Assembly: GCA_034440575.1 (NCBI GenBank)
Contig: JAOTOL010001347.1
Span: 643,001-707,000 of the forward strand
DNA from: Imbricaverruca yamaguchii
Taxonomy: Eukaryota > Arthropoda > Thecostraca > Neoverrucidae
Reading direction: 5' to 3'
DNA: 64,000 bases
Shown one piece after another: positions 11,552 through 23,900 of the stretch; positions within the stretch are counted from its first letter, which is position 1, and each line of letters starts with the position of its first letter. A program made the position numbers and the translations under genes. The notes under the pieces were generated by a model. That model made no database searches and was not told the DNA's origin. It saw nothing but the letters and a program-made list of their open reading frames with translations.

Positions 11552-14341
11552 TGACCAAGGCAATATAACCTCAAAGTCAGCAAATAGGAACAGCAGTAGT
11601 TCAAGAAGGCAGAGTGGTAGTTCATCCAGTGATAAAAGAACTCCTCAGCATGAAAAAGCCAAAGGTGGTTAAGAAGCATATGTTAAGTGTATGATGCTTA
11701 ATGCTCAGAGTATCCGATCCAAATTTAATGAGTTAAGTGTTATGTTGCTAAGGAGGAACCAGACTTTGTTTGCATTTCGGAGTCATGGGTCAGTGAGTGG
11801 TATTTTGGAGATAACTTGCAGGACAGGACTAACATATTGTATCCAGGGATACAATATGTTTTCATGCAATAGGGATCCAGTAGTCAATGGGAGTGGTGTA
11901 ATGCTCTATGTGTATAGCTTATTCAGTTCTGAAAAAGTAGCAGGTGGGGATAAAAATGTGTCTGTTGAGTCCATTTGGCTTGATGTCACTGTGGGAAAAG
12001 GCAACAGCAATACACTGAGGATAGGAGCTTTCTACCGATCAGGAACACTTCCACATTCTCAGCAACTGGAGCTTGATAAGGTGATTTGTGAGGAAATCAG
12101 TAGAAACTTTCGAAGGAAGTGCATTATTCTTGGTTACTTTAATCTAAAAGGATATGAAAATGTCGGTGTTGGCTCCCATCATGCAAAATGTTTAGGAAAT
12201 GCCTTGAAGAGGACCTGTTCTTACACCAATTTGTATCGGAACCTACCAGGCATGGTTCATTCTTGGACCTTGTATTCTCGGATTTAAGTGACTTGGTTCA
12301 AGACTTGACTGTAGGCGAAACTCTGGGAAAAAGTGACCATAACATAGTTAGATTCAAGGCACATGTAGGGGAAATTATCAAGGATAATTTGGTAAAGGTT
12401 CCAAATTTCAACAGAGCAGACTTTAACGGCATGAGAGCGGCTTTAAGTGCCATCAGATGGGAAGAAGAATTCTCCAATTTAAATGCCTGTGAAATGTGGA
12501 AAAAGTTCAAATCTTACTTGAAGGACATTCAGATTAGACATGTCCCCCAAAAGCAAGGACGCAAAAAGAGGATAGGGAAGCCACCATGGCTTACACCAGA
12601 CTTGATAAAAGCAATTAAGGCTAACAAAGCTGCATTTAGAGTGCTTAAGGAAGCTTCAAATATCCTCCATCTAAAGGCGTATCGAAAAGCTAGGGACTCT
12701 GTGAAGCAAGAAACCAGAGCAGGAAAGCGAGCAAAAGAACTAGATTTAGCTAGGAACTGTAATGGGGAGAGCAAAACGTTTTTTTAGTTTTTACAAGCTG
12801 AGTAAAGTTTCTAGCACAATTGGTCCACTGGAAGTAAATTGGATTATATTGGGTGAGAATATTGAGATGGTTGAGGAACTGAGCAAGCAATTTAAATCAG
12901 TGTTTACATTGGAAGATATGACCAATCTGCCGACCGTACACCATAGTTCAGTGATGCAATTTATGCTAGGGTATTCCGGGAAGCTGAATAGGAACTGGCA
13001 TTTCCACTTAGTATAAAATTTTGTAGATCTGTTCCACCAAATGAAATTCCAACAGATTGGAAAAGGGAAAATGTAGTTCCTATTTTCAAGAAAGGACAAA
13101 GAGGGAAAGTTCAAAAGGGTAGGCCAGAAAGTTTCACATCTCTTGTCTGCAAGGTACTCGAATCAATTATCAAGGATAAAATAGTTAGTTATCTGGAAGG
13201 AAACAGATTCATTCAAGATACTTAGCATGGGTTTAGGAAAGGGCGATCATGCCTCACAAATCTCTTGGACTTTTTTAACTTCGCCACGGAACAATTTGAT
13301 CAGGGAAATCAGGTTGATGTAGCATATCTTGACTTTAGTAAGGCCTATGACAAGGTATGCCATAAACGGTTCATGATACAGCTTCAGGCCCATGGTATTG
13401 CAGGTAGCATCTTAAAATAGATAGAGTCGAGGCTTTCAGATAGACAACAAAGAGTGATGCTAAATGGTATAAAGACATCACGACAAAATGTTCTTAGTGG
13501 AGTCCCCCAGGGATCAGTACTGAGGCCACTACTGTTCATTATATTTGTAAATAACATTGAAAGTGGCCTAAGCAGTAAGGTTTTGAAATCTGCGGATGAT
13601 TTGAAAGTCTTTAGGGCAATAACAGGTCACAATGCGCATATCTCGCTGCAAAAAGACTTAGACAAACTTGTGAAGTGGTCCGAAGAATGGCAAATTAAAT
13701 TAAATTTCGATAATTGCAAAATCATGCATTTCGGTAAGCAGCATATGAAGGCTCCGTACTTGATGGGTGGCCAAGTGCTATCAGTGACTCAACAGGAGAA
13801 GGATTTAGGTGTTATTCTAAACACAAAATTGAGGGCATTAGAACAGATCAGGGAAGCCATGAAGAAAGCACTGAGAATGTTTGGGGCAATAAATAGGAAT
13901 GTATCATACAGAAGTGAGGAAGTCATCTGGAAGCTTTACTGTGCATATTTTTGTCAGGCCACAATTGGAATACTGCATCCAAACTTGGTCTCCTAGCTAT
14001 GAAACAGTTTGTCGGCTTTTAGAGAGAGTACAAAAGAGGGCTACACAAATGGTTAATTGTATAAGCAACTTGGCATATGAGGAAAGATTGAAGAAGTTGA
14101 ATATGTTTTCACTTAGATACAGAAAGCTGAGAGGAGATCTCATTGAGGTTTTTAAATTTGTCCGCGGTCTGGAGGGGGGATATCTTGGGGAAATGTTTGA
14201 AGAGGGCTTGCTTTTCAGTATTACAGGGAGGGCTGATCGACAGATTTGGTGGACAACTGGTTGAGTGTACACAGTGCAACCAAGAAGGGCCCTTGTGGCT
14301 CATAGTTTTATGTTTTGATGTCCTTATGTCTTTTATGGCTT
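11552..14341 (+). mobile_element. CR1 LINE copy 2, 5'-truncated and decayed
   Basis: Homologous to copy 1 from its position about 7008 to the 3' tail, with high nucleotide identity throughout. Homology starts at CCAAGGCAATA, which in copy 1 is preceded by a CAG. Compared with copy 1 it lacks about 100 bp before RT (near 12955) and about 130 bp of the 3' coding end (near 14199). The octamer tail is degenerate, and a TA tract follows at 14372. Confidence 0.92.
11691..14264 (+). pseudogene. CR1 ORF2 pseudogene (EN-RT)
   Basis: The coding remains of copy 2 are split over several frames. An early frameshift lies near 11730, a small duplication near 11822-11845, a frameshift near 12170-12190, one in the T run at 12779-12785, and stop codons near 13224 and 13418. 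Catalytic residues are also changed: the endonuclease LGDFN block reads LGYFN near 12130, and the FADD box reads SADD near 13588. The remaining frames at 12188-12787 and 13454-13996 still show EN and RT sequence clearly. It cannot make an active protein. Confidence 0.9.
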
Positions 14342-14365
14342 ATGCACTTGAATATATATATACAA

Positions 14366-14371
<6 letters not shown>

Positions 14372-14446
<75 letters not shown>
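14372..14446. repeat. (TA)n microsatellite
   Basis: TA run with one TATG interruption, just after the end of CR1 copy 2. Confidence 0.95.
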
Positions 14447-14479
14447 ACGTTTGGGCAGTGCACACTGAATCATATGGCT

Positions 14480-14695
14480 GGTAAGTCTGATACCACTGAG
14501 TCGGAACTGAATCGATTCAAATTTGTCAGTCTGTTTGAATCGCGAGCCGAATCATGCTTTGTGCGCTCTGTGTCTGAATTGAGTCGAATCGAATAATTTT
14601 GACCTGCTCTGAATCATGAGTCGAATCAGATTTAAGATGTATGAGTCACATGTGAGTCGGCTCAAGAAATTTGAGTCGAGCACAAGTCTGCTCGC
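14480..14695. repeat. Degenerate GA(A/G)TCG-rich repeat
   Basis: GAGTCG, GAATCG and GAATC recur about every 10-25 bases (for example TGAGTCGG, TGAATCG, GAGTCGAATCGAATA, ATGAGTCGAATCAG). The spacing is irregular, so this is an old, diverged short tandem repeat or a dispersed motif cluster. Confidence 0.55.
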
Positions 14696-14709
14696 ATGCA
14701 ATTTTTATT

Positions 14710-15290
14710 GATTCATTCAGCAGGCTCTGGGTCACAACCCAACTGAGCCCGTTGTGCAGGATGTTCTGCGTCGTCTCACATAACTTGATGAAGCTGGGCA
14801 GGCTGTTATCCTCAGTTGGATTTCGAGCCACGTCGGTATCGTAGGGAAAGCGGCAGCAGATGCTGCTGCAAAACGTGCAGCCCAGGCAGCATTCCTGCGG
14901 TCTATGCCGCTCCCCGCGAGGTAATATCACCGTTCAATTACGGCCTTTGTTTTTGAAATATGGCAGAATAGCTGGAACACTTTGCTGAAGAACGGACGAC
15001 GAACGATCAAACCATGCCTTGGAGAGTGGGCCTCATTCTACCGTGGGGCGAGGATAGACGAGTCATGCTCTGCCGTCTGGCTTGGGCACACTCGCCCAGC
15101 ACACCACCACCTGTTTTGTGAAGAGGACAGGCCGAGCTGTCCTCGATGTCACGCACCGCTGTTAGTGCGTCACACTTTGACTTCATGCCCTTTGCTCGCC
15201 GATGATCGCATACGCCTTCTTGGAATTGTGCAGTTCCTGTCATTCCGCGATCTCCTGGGAGATCACTCCCGAGCGGTAACTTCGGTATAG
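14710..15290 (+). pseudogene. LINE ORF2 3' fragment: RNase H end and C-terminal zinc motif
   Basis: One reading frame runs through this GC-richer block with two stops (14781-14783 and about 14918). It reads QALGHNPTEPVVQDVLRRL, then ILSWISSHVGIVGKAAADAA, the last helix region of a LINE RNase H. It ends with GHTRPAHHHLF and CPRCHAPLLVRHTLTSC, the C-terminal CCHC-like zinc motif of I/Jockey-type ORF2. The canonical GNEAAD is GKAAAD here. The sequence differs from the two I-like LINEs at 19.7 and 33.6 kb, so it is a third family. Only the 3' end is present, as expected of a 5'-truncated insertion. Confidence 0.75.
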
Positions 15291-16606
15291 CTTTTTCACT
15301 TTCCTTCGGATGTCGACTTCAGAGCGATATACTTACCTCACTGACATGCAACACTAGAGGATCGTAGTGACCTGCCTGCATTCTGTAGGTTCGTTTACTA
15401 CTGTTGGACCGTTTAAGACGATTGGTACCATATAGCATTGCTATGGGCGCTGTATGGCCAACGCAATCGATGCGTCCCAAAGCCCAAATAACAAACCAAC
15501 AATCATGGGTCTGTTGCGGAACTGGTGCAGTGCTTCTAGCTTTTGAAGCGTAAGATATTCTAGGATGACTTTATCATACATATCCCCAGTCTCCGGAGCG
15601 TTGCAATTTTTGGCAATTGTGATTGCAATGGATTATTTTTCCCTGACAAAAGACAGGCACAGTGCGGTAGGAAAAGTGTGAGGATTCTGTCCTCACCCAC
15701 AGTTCACTTAGTGGGGCTTCATGAGGGTGCACTGCTTGCCAACATGACCAGTGGAGGCACGTTCACCATTAGCTGGACGATTTCAAGAAAACTAATTTGC
15801 ATGCACATATCTTTGGTACCTAGGACATCACATGAAGTTTGGGAGGAAAACAAACACTTTCACAATCATTGTTCAACACGTACACGAAGGACTAACTTTC
15901 ACAATATTCTTACATTGTGCGTTGCAATTGTCTCTGTACCTTTCCTCAAATTCATCTTCCTCTCTCCCGTGAACTCCGACAATCCGTCCACTATCTGGCC
16001 CTCTGACACGTCCCTCGGGCCACAGCAGTTGATTGTTCATCGTGATGCGTCACTTGTTTTATGAGTTTTTCAGCATGCTACAAGCCTATGTTGGCGCACT
16101 TGCTATGCTTTTATGAGTCTAGGCTGGCGCTCTTGCGACCATTTTACTTGCAAGGACACTTACGCTGGATGCTCCCTAGCTCCAGTCCAGCTACGTGCAT
16201 TACACTGAGTCCCTTTACGCACTGGAAGGTGTGGAATGGGGCGGGGTGGCAGTCGAATTAGTCCGCATACATCCTAGATGTGCAGCTAACACACGTGCAG
16301 CAATGCCTCTACAATCCCTGTGCTTTACTCCTAGTACATGGTAGTGTGTACAATCGATAGTCTGAGTGGGTAATCGGTTGGTCTAGTTAATTTTGAGCGA
16401 GCGCGAAACCATAGCGAGTCTATTCGCGTACATGCGCGACAGTTTTAAGTTAGTTTGAATAACCCGGCTCGGCTCCGCCCGGCTTCACCGTTTAAAACGT
16501 TTTAGTACCTTACGGATAGATCATTGTTTGCTCCGGCGTTTCAAGTGCATGGTCCTCCATAGTTAGGCTTCGTGTTTTAAGTTTCGTTTTAGCAGCTTTT
16601 TCAAAT
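15291..16606. other. Unrecognised sequence
   Basis: No recognised gene or repeat. The longest frame (15678-16064) has no identifiable domain and ordinary composition. Confidence 0.4.
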
Positions 16607-16611
16607 AAATT

Positions 16612-16665
16612 TAATCCGAGTTCTTGCTGGGATGGCTTTATGAACCAGGGCCCTATTGATATTGA
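16612..16665 (-). mobile_element. SINE 3'-end fragment
   Basis: Reading TTAATCCGAGTTCTTGCTGG and then GATGGCTTTATGAACCAGGG, it matches the 3' (left) end of the minus-strand SINE at 28466-28797 and the copy at 62452-62640. Only the terminal 50-60 bp is present. Confidence 0.7.
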
Positions 16666-17039
16666 TATTAATGATTTATATGAAACTAGTGCAGACAAGA
16701 AGCTAAATATAATGGGGCATTGGCGGGACAGGGTAACTAGATGTTGTAGCCGATTATTGTATAACATGGCAGTGACTTACGCTGGACCAGTTACGTAGAC
16801 ACATCTCAAAAAGTGTGTGTGTGTGTGGGGAGGGTGGGGGGAGTCGTCATTTGAAGTTGGTTCTTACCATGCACCGTCATAGGATTAATGCTAAATTTTA
16901 TGAAAAGTGTATGGGGTGTGTTCATGGCTCCCCTGCTCCCTATTCCTACACCTATGCGCTGAATAAATGCGCCAACTTAATGACGATTTGTCCCGCTCCC
17001 GGTCTGCTGGGCACAACAGCTGAGGTCCACTCCGTGAAA

Positions 17040-19110
17040 ATCGCGTAGACGGCCCAAAAATGTCGTGCTCGTGGTTCATGAAAATCACCACGGTGCTGAA
17101 AAGAAACCCTGCAAATTAAAATCACGCTAGGCACTTGACAGGTCGCACCGGGCACCACAAGTTTCATCGGGATCACTTTAAAAAATGAAGCAGGGACAAC
17201 GGAAGCAGTCTGTACAAGGAAAATCCCTCTGGGGTCCCAGCCATTGCTACGAAAGCCCCAAAGCGTGTTGGGCCTCCAAAGCGTGTCGAGGCTACTATAA
17301 CTCGAAGTCGGGGATCCCAACAACTGTTGATGGGCCCAGAAAATCGCACTGACACCCAATACGTCGAGACGCTGCACTTGAAAATCGCATAGGGGGCCCA
17401 AAAGTTGCAGTTGGATTCCCACAAATAAATTTATACCTGGAATGTCACTCTGAGGCCACAAAAATCGCGCCCAAGGCCCCCGCTGAAAAAAAAAACGTCA
17501 TGCCCAGGAAAAAAGCGTACTGGGCACCGAAAAAGTTGCGCCTGGAGCCTCAAGAGGTGTACCGAGGTTAAAAAATTTCCCGCAGGGGGCTTGCAAAACA
17601 ATAACTCGACCAACAAAAGTTACAAAGGGACCCCATCGAATCGACCCGAACAATTGGAAGTTCAAAACATGCACCGAAAGATACTATCCGAAATGCTTTT
17701 ATATTATGAAGGGCTAACAAAATTCGTTCAACAGCTGCAGTGGCGTAACAAAGGGGCAAATACCGGCCTCCTGAGAGGGTGGGCTCCCAAGAATTGCACC
17801 GAGGTCCCTAAAAATCGCGCTGGGTCACATAAATTATCGTAGGTACCCCAGAATTCGCGTAGGTGGCTCCAAAAAAATACAGCAGACGCAAAAATATCGC
17901 GCCAGGCGCAACAATTCACACCGATCTGTCAAAATCGCCCTGGGGCCCAGTTAAATGCTACGCTCCCCACGAATTGAGTCGAGCTCCCAACTATCGTATT
18001 CGGAACCCAGAATTTCCGTCGATAATCCCACAAATTCGGGCCGGGACATCAGAAATTCCCGTTGGGGCCTCCACAAATTGGCGTCGAAGACCACAACTAA
18101 GCACAGCCTTGCCGGAGGAAATTGCATCGGGATCCGACAAAAATCAAACCGAAGCTATCCAAGACCAGAAGAGATTAAAACATGTGATGCTCTAGCGAGG
18201 AAAATCGCCTGAAAACCACAAACGGACGTTTCAGCTATAAATAAACACACGGAGTGCTAAAAAATAAGCACCGGAGGCCCTCAAAGTACACCGAGGCCAT
18301 CAGACCACATGGGGCTTGAAAAGCAGGCTTTAACCTAAAAAAGTGACATGGCCTTCAACATTGAACAAAAAGGCCTGTCACTAAGAAACACATCGGGGTC
18401 TCGGAAAACGCTTCGAAGTTCCAAAAAAAGAACATCTAGTTTGTTCCTCGGTTCGGTAGCCAATCTCGGAGCATATTTAAGCGAAGAGATGGGGTACATC
18501 AGAGCGCAGAGGGTATTCGAATTTCTGAACCATCAGAAGATGTGGGAAGAAGAAAACTCTAAGGAATTGAATTAATTGAATTTGCCCAGCGAATCCTGCG
18601 CGAAGCATCTCACATGCCAAATATGACACGAGACCATAATGTGCAGCAACAATTAACAAAACGTAGGAGGCCTAGCAGAAACCGTGGAACCGTACGACGT
18701 GTGGTGAATGTGCCGAATGCGCAAGGCGGTTGTACACGTACGCGAACTTTGGCGTGTTAACGACCGGGCTGGAATGCCTTAAATATTTCAGCTAAATTAT
18801 ATACTGGAATGCCTGAAAGTTGAAAATTATATAGTTGCACATTTGCATGGATGCAATTTCAACTCTGTGAGGTGACTTATCAAGGGATGTCAAAAGAAAC
18901 ACTTTCGAACAGGGAGGGGGAGTTAAGGTTGGCATCTGGTGTCTCAGAACAGTGGTGATAGATTGGCCCCCTCCACAGGAAGTAAATTGGTCACTAAGTG
19001 TGTTAATAAAAAAAAGAAAATAGCCCCTTCGAAAAATAGTGGCCGAAATCACGGACTCTAAAAAATGGTGGTAGGTAGGCCCCTCCAAATTCGTTTTCCC
19101 CCATAACGCA
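17040..19110. repeat. Unclassified dispersed repeat, copy A
   Basis: About 2 kb, non-coding, homologous over its right half (about 18260-19110) to 40825-41780. The left half (17040-18330) is a degenerate array with units of roughly 30-40 bp built on AAAATCGCG alternating with GGGGCCC-like blocks; copy B has the same kind of array at 40500-40800. Shared landmarks include GCCCTCAAAGTACACCG, CCAAAAAAAGAACA, GGAATTGAAT, AACGTGGGAGGCCT-like and GAAAAATAGTGGC. A CAGTGGCGTAACAAAGGGG hAT-like end at 17738 may mark a secondary insertion. No protein homology was seen. Confidence 0.75.
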
Positions 19111-19734
19111 TTGCCCTGTTTTCCCCCAGCAGTCGTGGGGCGAGACGGGCGACATGGGTGCATATGCGCAAAAATGACGCATTCACGATTGGGTTCGCTT
19201 CTTCGCTCAAGTCAGGATATCCATTTCTCATGAGTGATTCGCTCTGTCGGCATGTTTTCAGATCCGTGTTTTCTTAGCGTTGCTGCCAAGCGCTAGTAAT
19301 CTGAGTCATTGAAGTGAACAAGTGTCCATTGTAGTTCCACGAATGATGCTTTTAGTGTGATAATGAAGTTTTATCTGGCTTGCTACTTGTGATGTTTTCA
19401 GGTACTCAGATAACGCTCCAACTAGGTACAACTGCGCACTTAGAACTTAACAAGGGCCTAAAGCAAATTGCGGAAATAGTGAAAATGTGAAGGGACCATG
19501 CTTCCATTTGGTGTCCTATAGATGGCGTGATAATTGCCAGTTGAGAAACTCTATGTATGCAATGTCTTGTTAGCTACACAAAAATTCCTAAGAAAGTAAG
19601 CTGTCAAAATATGATCATAATTAAGATCGTTATTTTCTGAGGAAAAATCGGAAGAAATGGTTATATAAATTTATAAGGAGCGACATCTTAAGTATGCTAG
19701 GTAGATATACCGAATAACAACTTGTACTTCCACA
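19111..19734. other. Unrecognised sequence between dispersed repeat and I-like LINE
   Basis: AT-rich, with no recognised feature. LINE homology begins near 19744. Confidence 0.4.
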
Positions 19735-20706
19735 ATGGTACTCGGTGGTACGTTTCGCGCATGCACGTCGCCAACTCCAAGGTGCAGCCAGTGCGCCGGC
19801 CACCACGCGACATCCGACTGCCACTCTTCCGAACGGAAGTGTGCAGGCTGCGCAGGGCCGCACCCCGCCACCGACCCCAATTGCCCCAAGTGGGCACAGG
19901 AGAGGGAGGTGTGCCGGTATGCGGCAATCCACCGAGTGCCACACGTAACAGCACGACAGCATCTACGCCACAATACCACTGACATTCACACAACCACAAC
20001 TGCACCTCTCCACACAGCACCTACCACCGGGCGAAGCTACGCAGCCACGCTCTCCACACCTAAGCAAACACCCCCCTCCAACACCAGCCCCCACCGGCCC
20101 TACCATCCCACCAGCAGCCGGCTCCCGGAGCCCGGCACAACTCCCTCCTCAGCGCTCCTACGACCCTCGCCTCAACTGCCCCTCCGACCCTCGCCTCAAC
20201 CGACCCTCCGACCCCCGCCCCAACCGTCCCTCCGATCCTCGCCTCAACCGCCCCTCCGACCCTCGACTCAACTGCCCCTCCGACCCTCGCCTCAACCGCC
20301 CCTCCGACCCTCGACTCAACCGCCCCACCGATCCCCGAACTCCCCGGCCCACTGCCCCTCGACCTCGCCGTTCACCACTCCTTCCCACCCCACCCCACCC
20401 AGGACCTGGCCTGCTCCCACATCCTCTCCACTTCGGACCTGGCCCTTATCCACATCCCCTTCACCCACGACCCGACCTCCTGCCACACTCCTTCCATCGC
20501 GAGTTCGGCATCCCACGTCAACCCCACCGAGGAATGGGGCTGCTTCCCCTCCCACCCTATCTCAGACCCGGCAACGTCGCTCCTCCAACACCCAGACCCG
20601 GTCTCCATTTAATCCCCCATTGGCACCCACCCATCCTCCATGGGAACTGGCCGTATCCTTTCGCGCCACCCCTTCCAACCGGCCAGGACCGACCTCACCA
20701 CCCTGA
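19735..20706 (+). pseudogene. LINE A ORF1 (gag-like) remnant: zinc knuckles and Pro-rich tail
   Basis: Translation shows CCHC-type knuckles, CSQCAGHHATSDC near residues 17-29 and CAGCAGPHPATDPNC near 37-51, then KWAQEREVCRYAAIH, which parallels LINE B ORF1 (CPVWRKEKEVCAIKATTG). The knuckles normally bind element RNA. The N-terminal half of ORF1 is missing because the insertion is 5'-truncated; the ATG at 19735 is incidental. From about residue 100 the sequence becomes a strikingly repetitive Pro/Arg/Ser-rich stretch with a 17-23-bp tandem pattern (CGACCCTCGCCTCAAC-like units, about 20160-20345). It overlaps the downstream frame that leads into the endonuclease. Confidence 0.75.
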
Positions 20707-20904
20707 AGCTTTCCCCCCACTGCCTCCTCCAGGGCCTCGGGCGCTACCACACCCATCCGGCCGACCCAAACCAAGGCCTAGAATCAAGGCCACCACACCC
20801 ACCCAGACCAACCTCAAGCCCAAGGCCACCATCTCCTACCAAACCGAACCTCCCACAACCTCCTGCACACATACCCAAACCCACTCGAAAACCACGTCTG
20901 AGAA

Positions 20905-23900
20905 TAGCAAACAGCATACCTCATCGTCGAGTAACGTTAAATACTCCCCTGAATTGCGTAGCAGTCAGCCTCAAAATTGCACATTGCCAAACCACAGTAA
21001 TCTCACTATACGTTTCGCCGTCAGCTGAAACCCTCACACCACAGGAGCTGAATGACCTGCTGCTTCAGGCCCCTCCACCAGTTCTCATTATGGGGGACTT
21101 TAATGCTAAACACCCCTCATGGGGAAGCGACCAGACAGACACTAGAGGTCACCAAATTGATCAGTTAATTTCGGACCACAACCTAGTACTCCTTAACACC
21201 GGGGCCGCCACCCGCCACAACCCGACCTTATTAGGATCGGACACTTGCATAGACTTAACGTGCTGCACCCCACAACTTGGCTCACTATTTGACTGGTCAG
21301 TTTCAGACGTTCCCGGGCTGAGCGACCACTATCCAATCACAATTAGGCTCAGCACGGACGCTATCCACCACACTAAACTATTCAGACAATCTTGGAATTT
21401 GAAACGAGCGGACTGGACTAAATTCGAGGAACAGGTGGACCTCAACCTAGCAACTTCAGATACCAGTAAGATAGAGACAATCCTAGGGGCCATCAGCTCA
21501 GCAGCACAAGAGTCAGTCCCAAAAAGTAACAAACCTAGGAAAAAGGCATCTACGCCATGGTGGACCCCGGACTGTCAAAGGGCCGCACGGCGCCGTGCCT
21601 AAAAACAATTAAAAAGATGCGTGTGCGAAGCACACCTATCAGCATACAGGCAATTTCAAAAACACTGCCGGTACACAATTCGAACAGCACGCCAAAACTC
21701 TTGGCAGTCTTTTGCCTCGCAATTCAGTAGGTTCACACCTACCGGCAGAATATGGGACCTGATGAAGCGCTTCAACCTGAAACGCCCACCACCAGGCTCT
21801 TTCCCCCAGCTGACGGTGAATGGACAGCACATCACTGACCCAGAACAAGTCGTAGACCACTTTAAACTACACTACACCAGCGTATCCGGCAACAGCAACT
21901 ATGACACCACTATAGTAAGCGTCCTAGACGCCCTTGCCTCCAAAGCAAATTTTAACTCTGACAATAGAGAAATCTACAATCAGTCATTCACTATGCACGA
22001 ATTAGAACTTGCCCTCAGCAAGTGTGGAAACACGTCGGTTGGGTCGGACGACATTCATTACCAGTTTCTTAAACGTCTTAGCAAAAACTTCCTAACGTAT
22101 CTACTAGCGGCCATAAATGAACTGTACCAAACCGACACGTTTCCCGCATCCTGGCGGGAGAGCGTAGTCATACCATTACCAAAGCCGCACAAAGATCACT
22201 CCACCCCAAAAGGCTATAGACCCATCTCACTTACTAGCTGTGCTAGCAAGCTGGTCGAACGCATGGTCAACACACGATTGAGGCAATTTCTGGAGCACAA
22301 CGACTTGCTCGACGAATTTCAATGCGGCTTCCAACGGCAAAAATCAACTACAGACAATCTCGTTAGGTTAGTGCATGACATCAAAAGTTGTCTATACATC
22401 AAACGCACAACAATAGCTGCCTACCTAGACATCACTGCCGCCTTCGACCGAGTACACAAGTCAGCGCTGACACACAAACTCCATAAGATAGGCCTACGCG
22501 GACACATGGCGCACTTCATTCTCAACTTCCTCAGAGATAGGACTCTTAGGGTCCGATGCGGCAATGTCACATCAAACACCACAACTCAGGAGCAGGGCCT
22601 CGCTCAGGGGAGCGTGCTTTCGCCGAGCCTCTTCATCATCATGATCAACGACATACTTGCCGACCACGGGGACACTTCAATTCAATACTCACTTTTCGCG
22701 GACGACATAGCAATCTGGACAACATCACAATGCTTCCTTAAAGCTGAAAAAAAAACAATTCAGGCAGGACTAGACCACATTGCAAAGTGGTGCAAAACTT
22801 GGGGATTCACCCTGTCGGCAGAAAAATCGGCCACTGTCACATACAGTCGTCTCCGTCCCACACCGAAAACGTTACATAAAATCGATGGCAAAGCCATCGA
22901 GCAGGTGAAAAGTTTCAAGTTCCTAGGGGTGCATTTAGACGAAAAACTCAGTTTCAACACCAATATCACCGACATCACGAAGCGAGGCGCGAAGCGCGTC
23001 AACATAATACGTGCACTTGTAGGCACAGACTGGGGCGGAGACAGGAAAACACGTCTGCGACTATACACATCAATCATACGACCCATCATAGAATACAACA
23101 GGATCATTTTTTTCCACAATTTCAGAAAGTCAGAGTAAAAAATTAGAAGTCATCCAAAACAGCTGCATCAGAGCAGCCGCAGGCGCCCTTAGCGCTACAC
23201 CGATAGCTAGTCTTCTAGTAGACTCAAACACACCATCACTCCACCACAGTAGGACACAACACCTGTGCCGTTACCACATCAAAATCAAATCCATTCAAAA
23301 TCATCCGGCACAGCGCTGCTTCATGCCTGGCAGATACGACAAGAGCCGATTTGCGCGCAAACTTCCACCATATAGCATTCAAATTGCCACGGCTCTCTCA
23401 GATCTTAACCTCACAATGCCATCCACTGCAGCTCGACCGCCCATTAGGCCCTTCTGGACTTTCAGTCAACCAAAAGTCGAGTACTTGCTCTCGGAGAAGA
23501 AAGCCACTATCACATCGGCGGAGATTCTAGGCCTCTTTCACAAGTTCGCCGATGACAACAATCACAAATCACTCATATTCACGGATGGGTCGAAACACGA
23601 GGCTAAGGTAGGCATCGGCATCACTGGACCAGGTCTCAGACTTTCCAAACGTCTACCGGATAACTTCTCCATCTACTCTGCTGAAGCAATGGCCATTCTG
23701 GCCGCTATTTTCATTCTCATTAAGCGAAAAGTCAGAAACGTAGTGATTTGCTCAGACTCCAAATCCGTCCTACAGTCAATTAGCAACACCCACGACTGTC
23801 CTCATCACATCATTGATCGAATCCAACAAATCGTGGCCCATAACGTAAACATGAACTTTTCCTTCCTCTGGATTCCGGGCCACGCCAACATCCCAAGTAA

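Noticed and set aside
15678..16064. 128-codon ORF as a gene
   Set aside because: No domain, no splice context and no homologue recognised; its length is within chance for this composition.
20158..20608. Gly/Arg-rich minus-strand ORFs opposite LINE A
   Set aside because: Compositional shadows of the C-rich repeats in LINE A ORF1.
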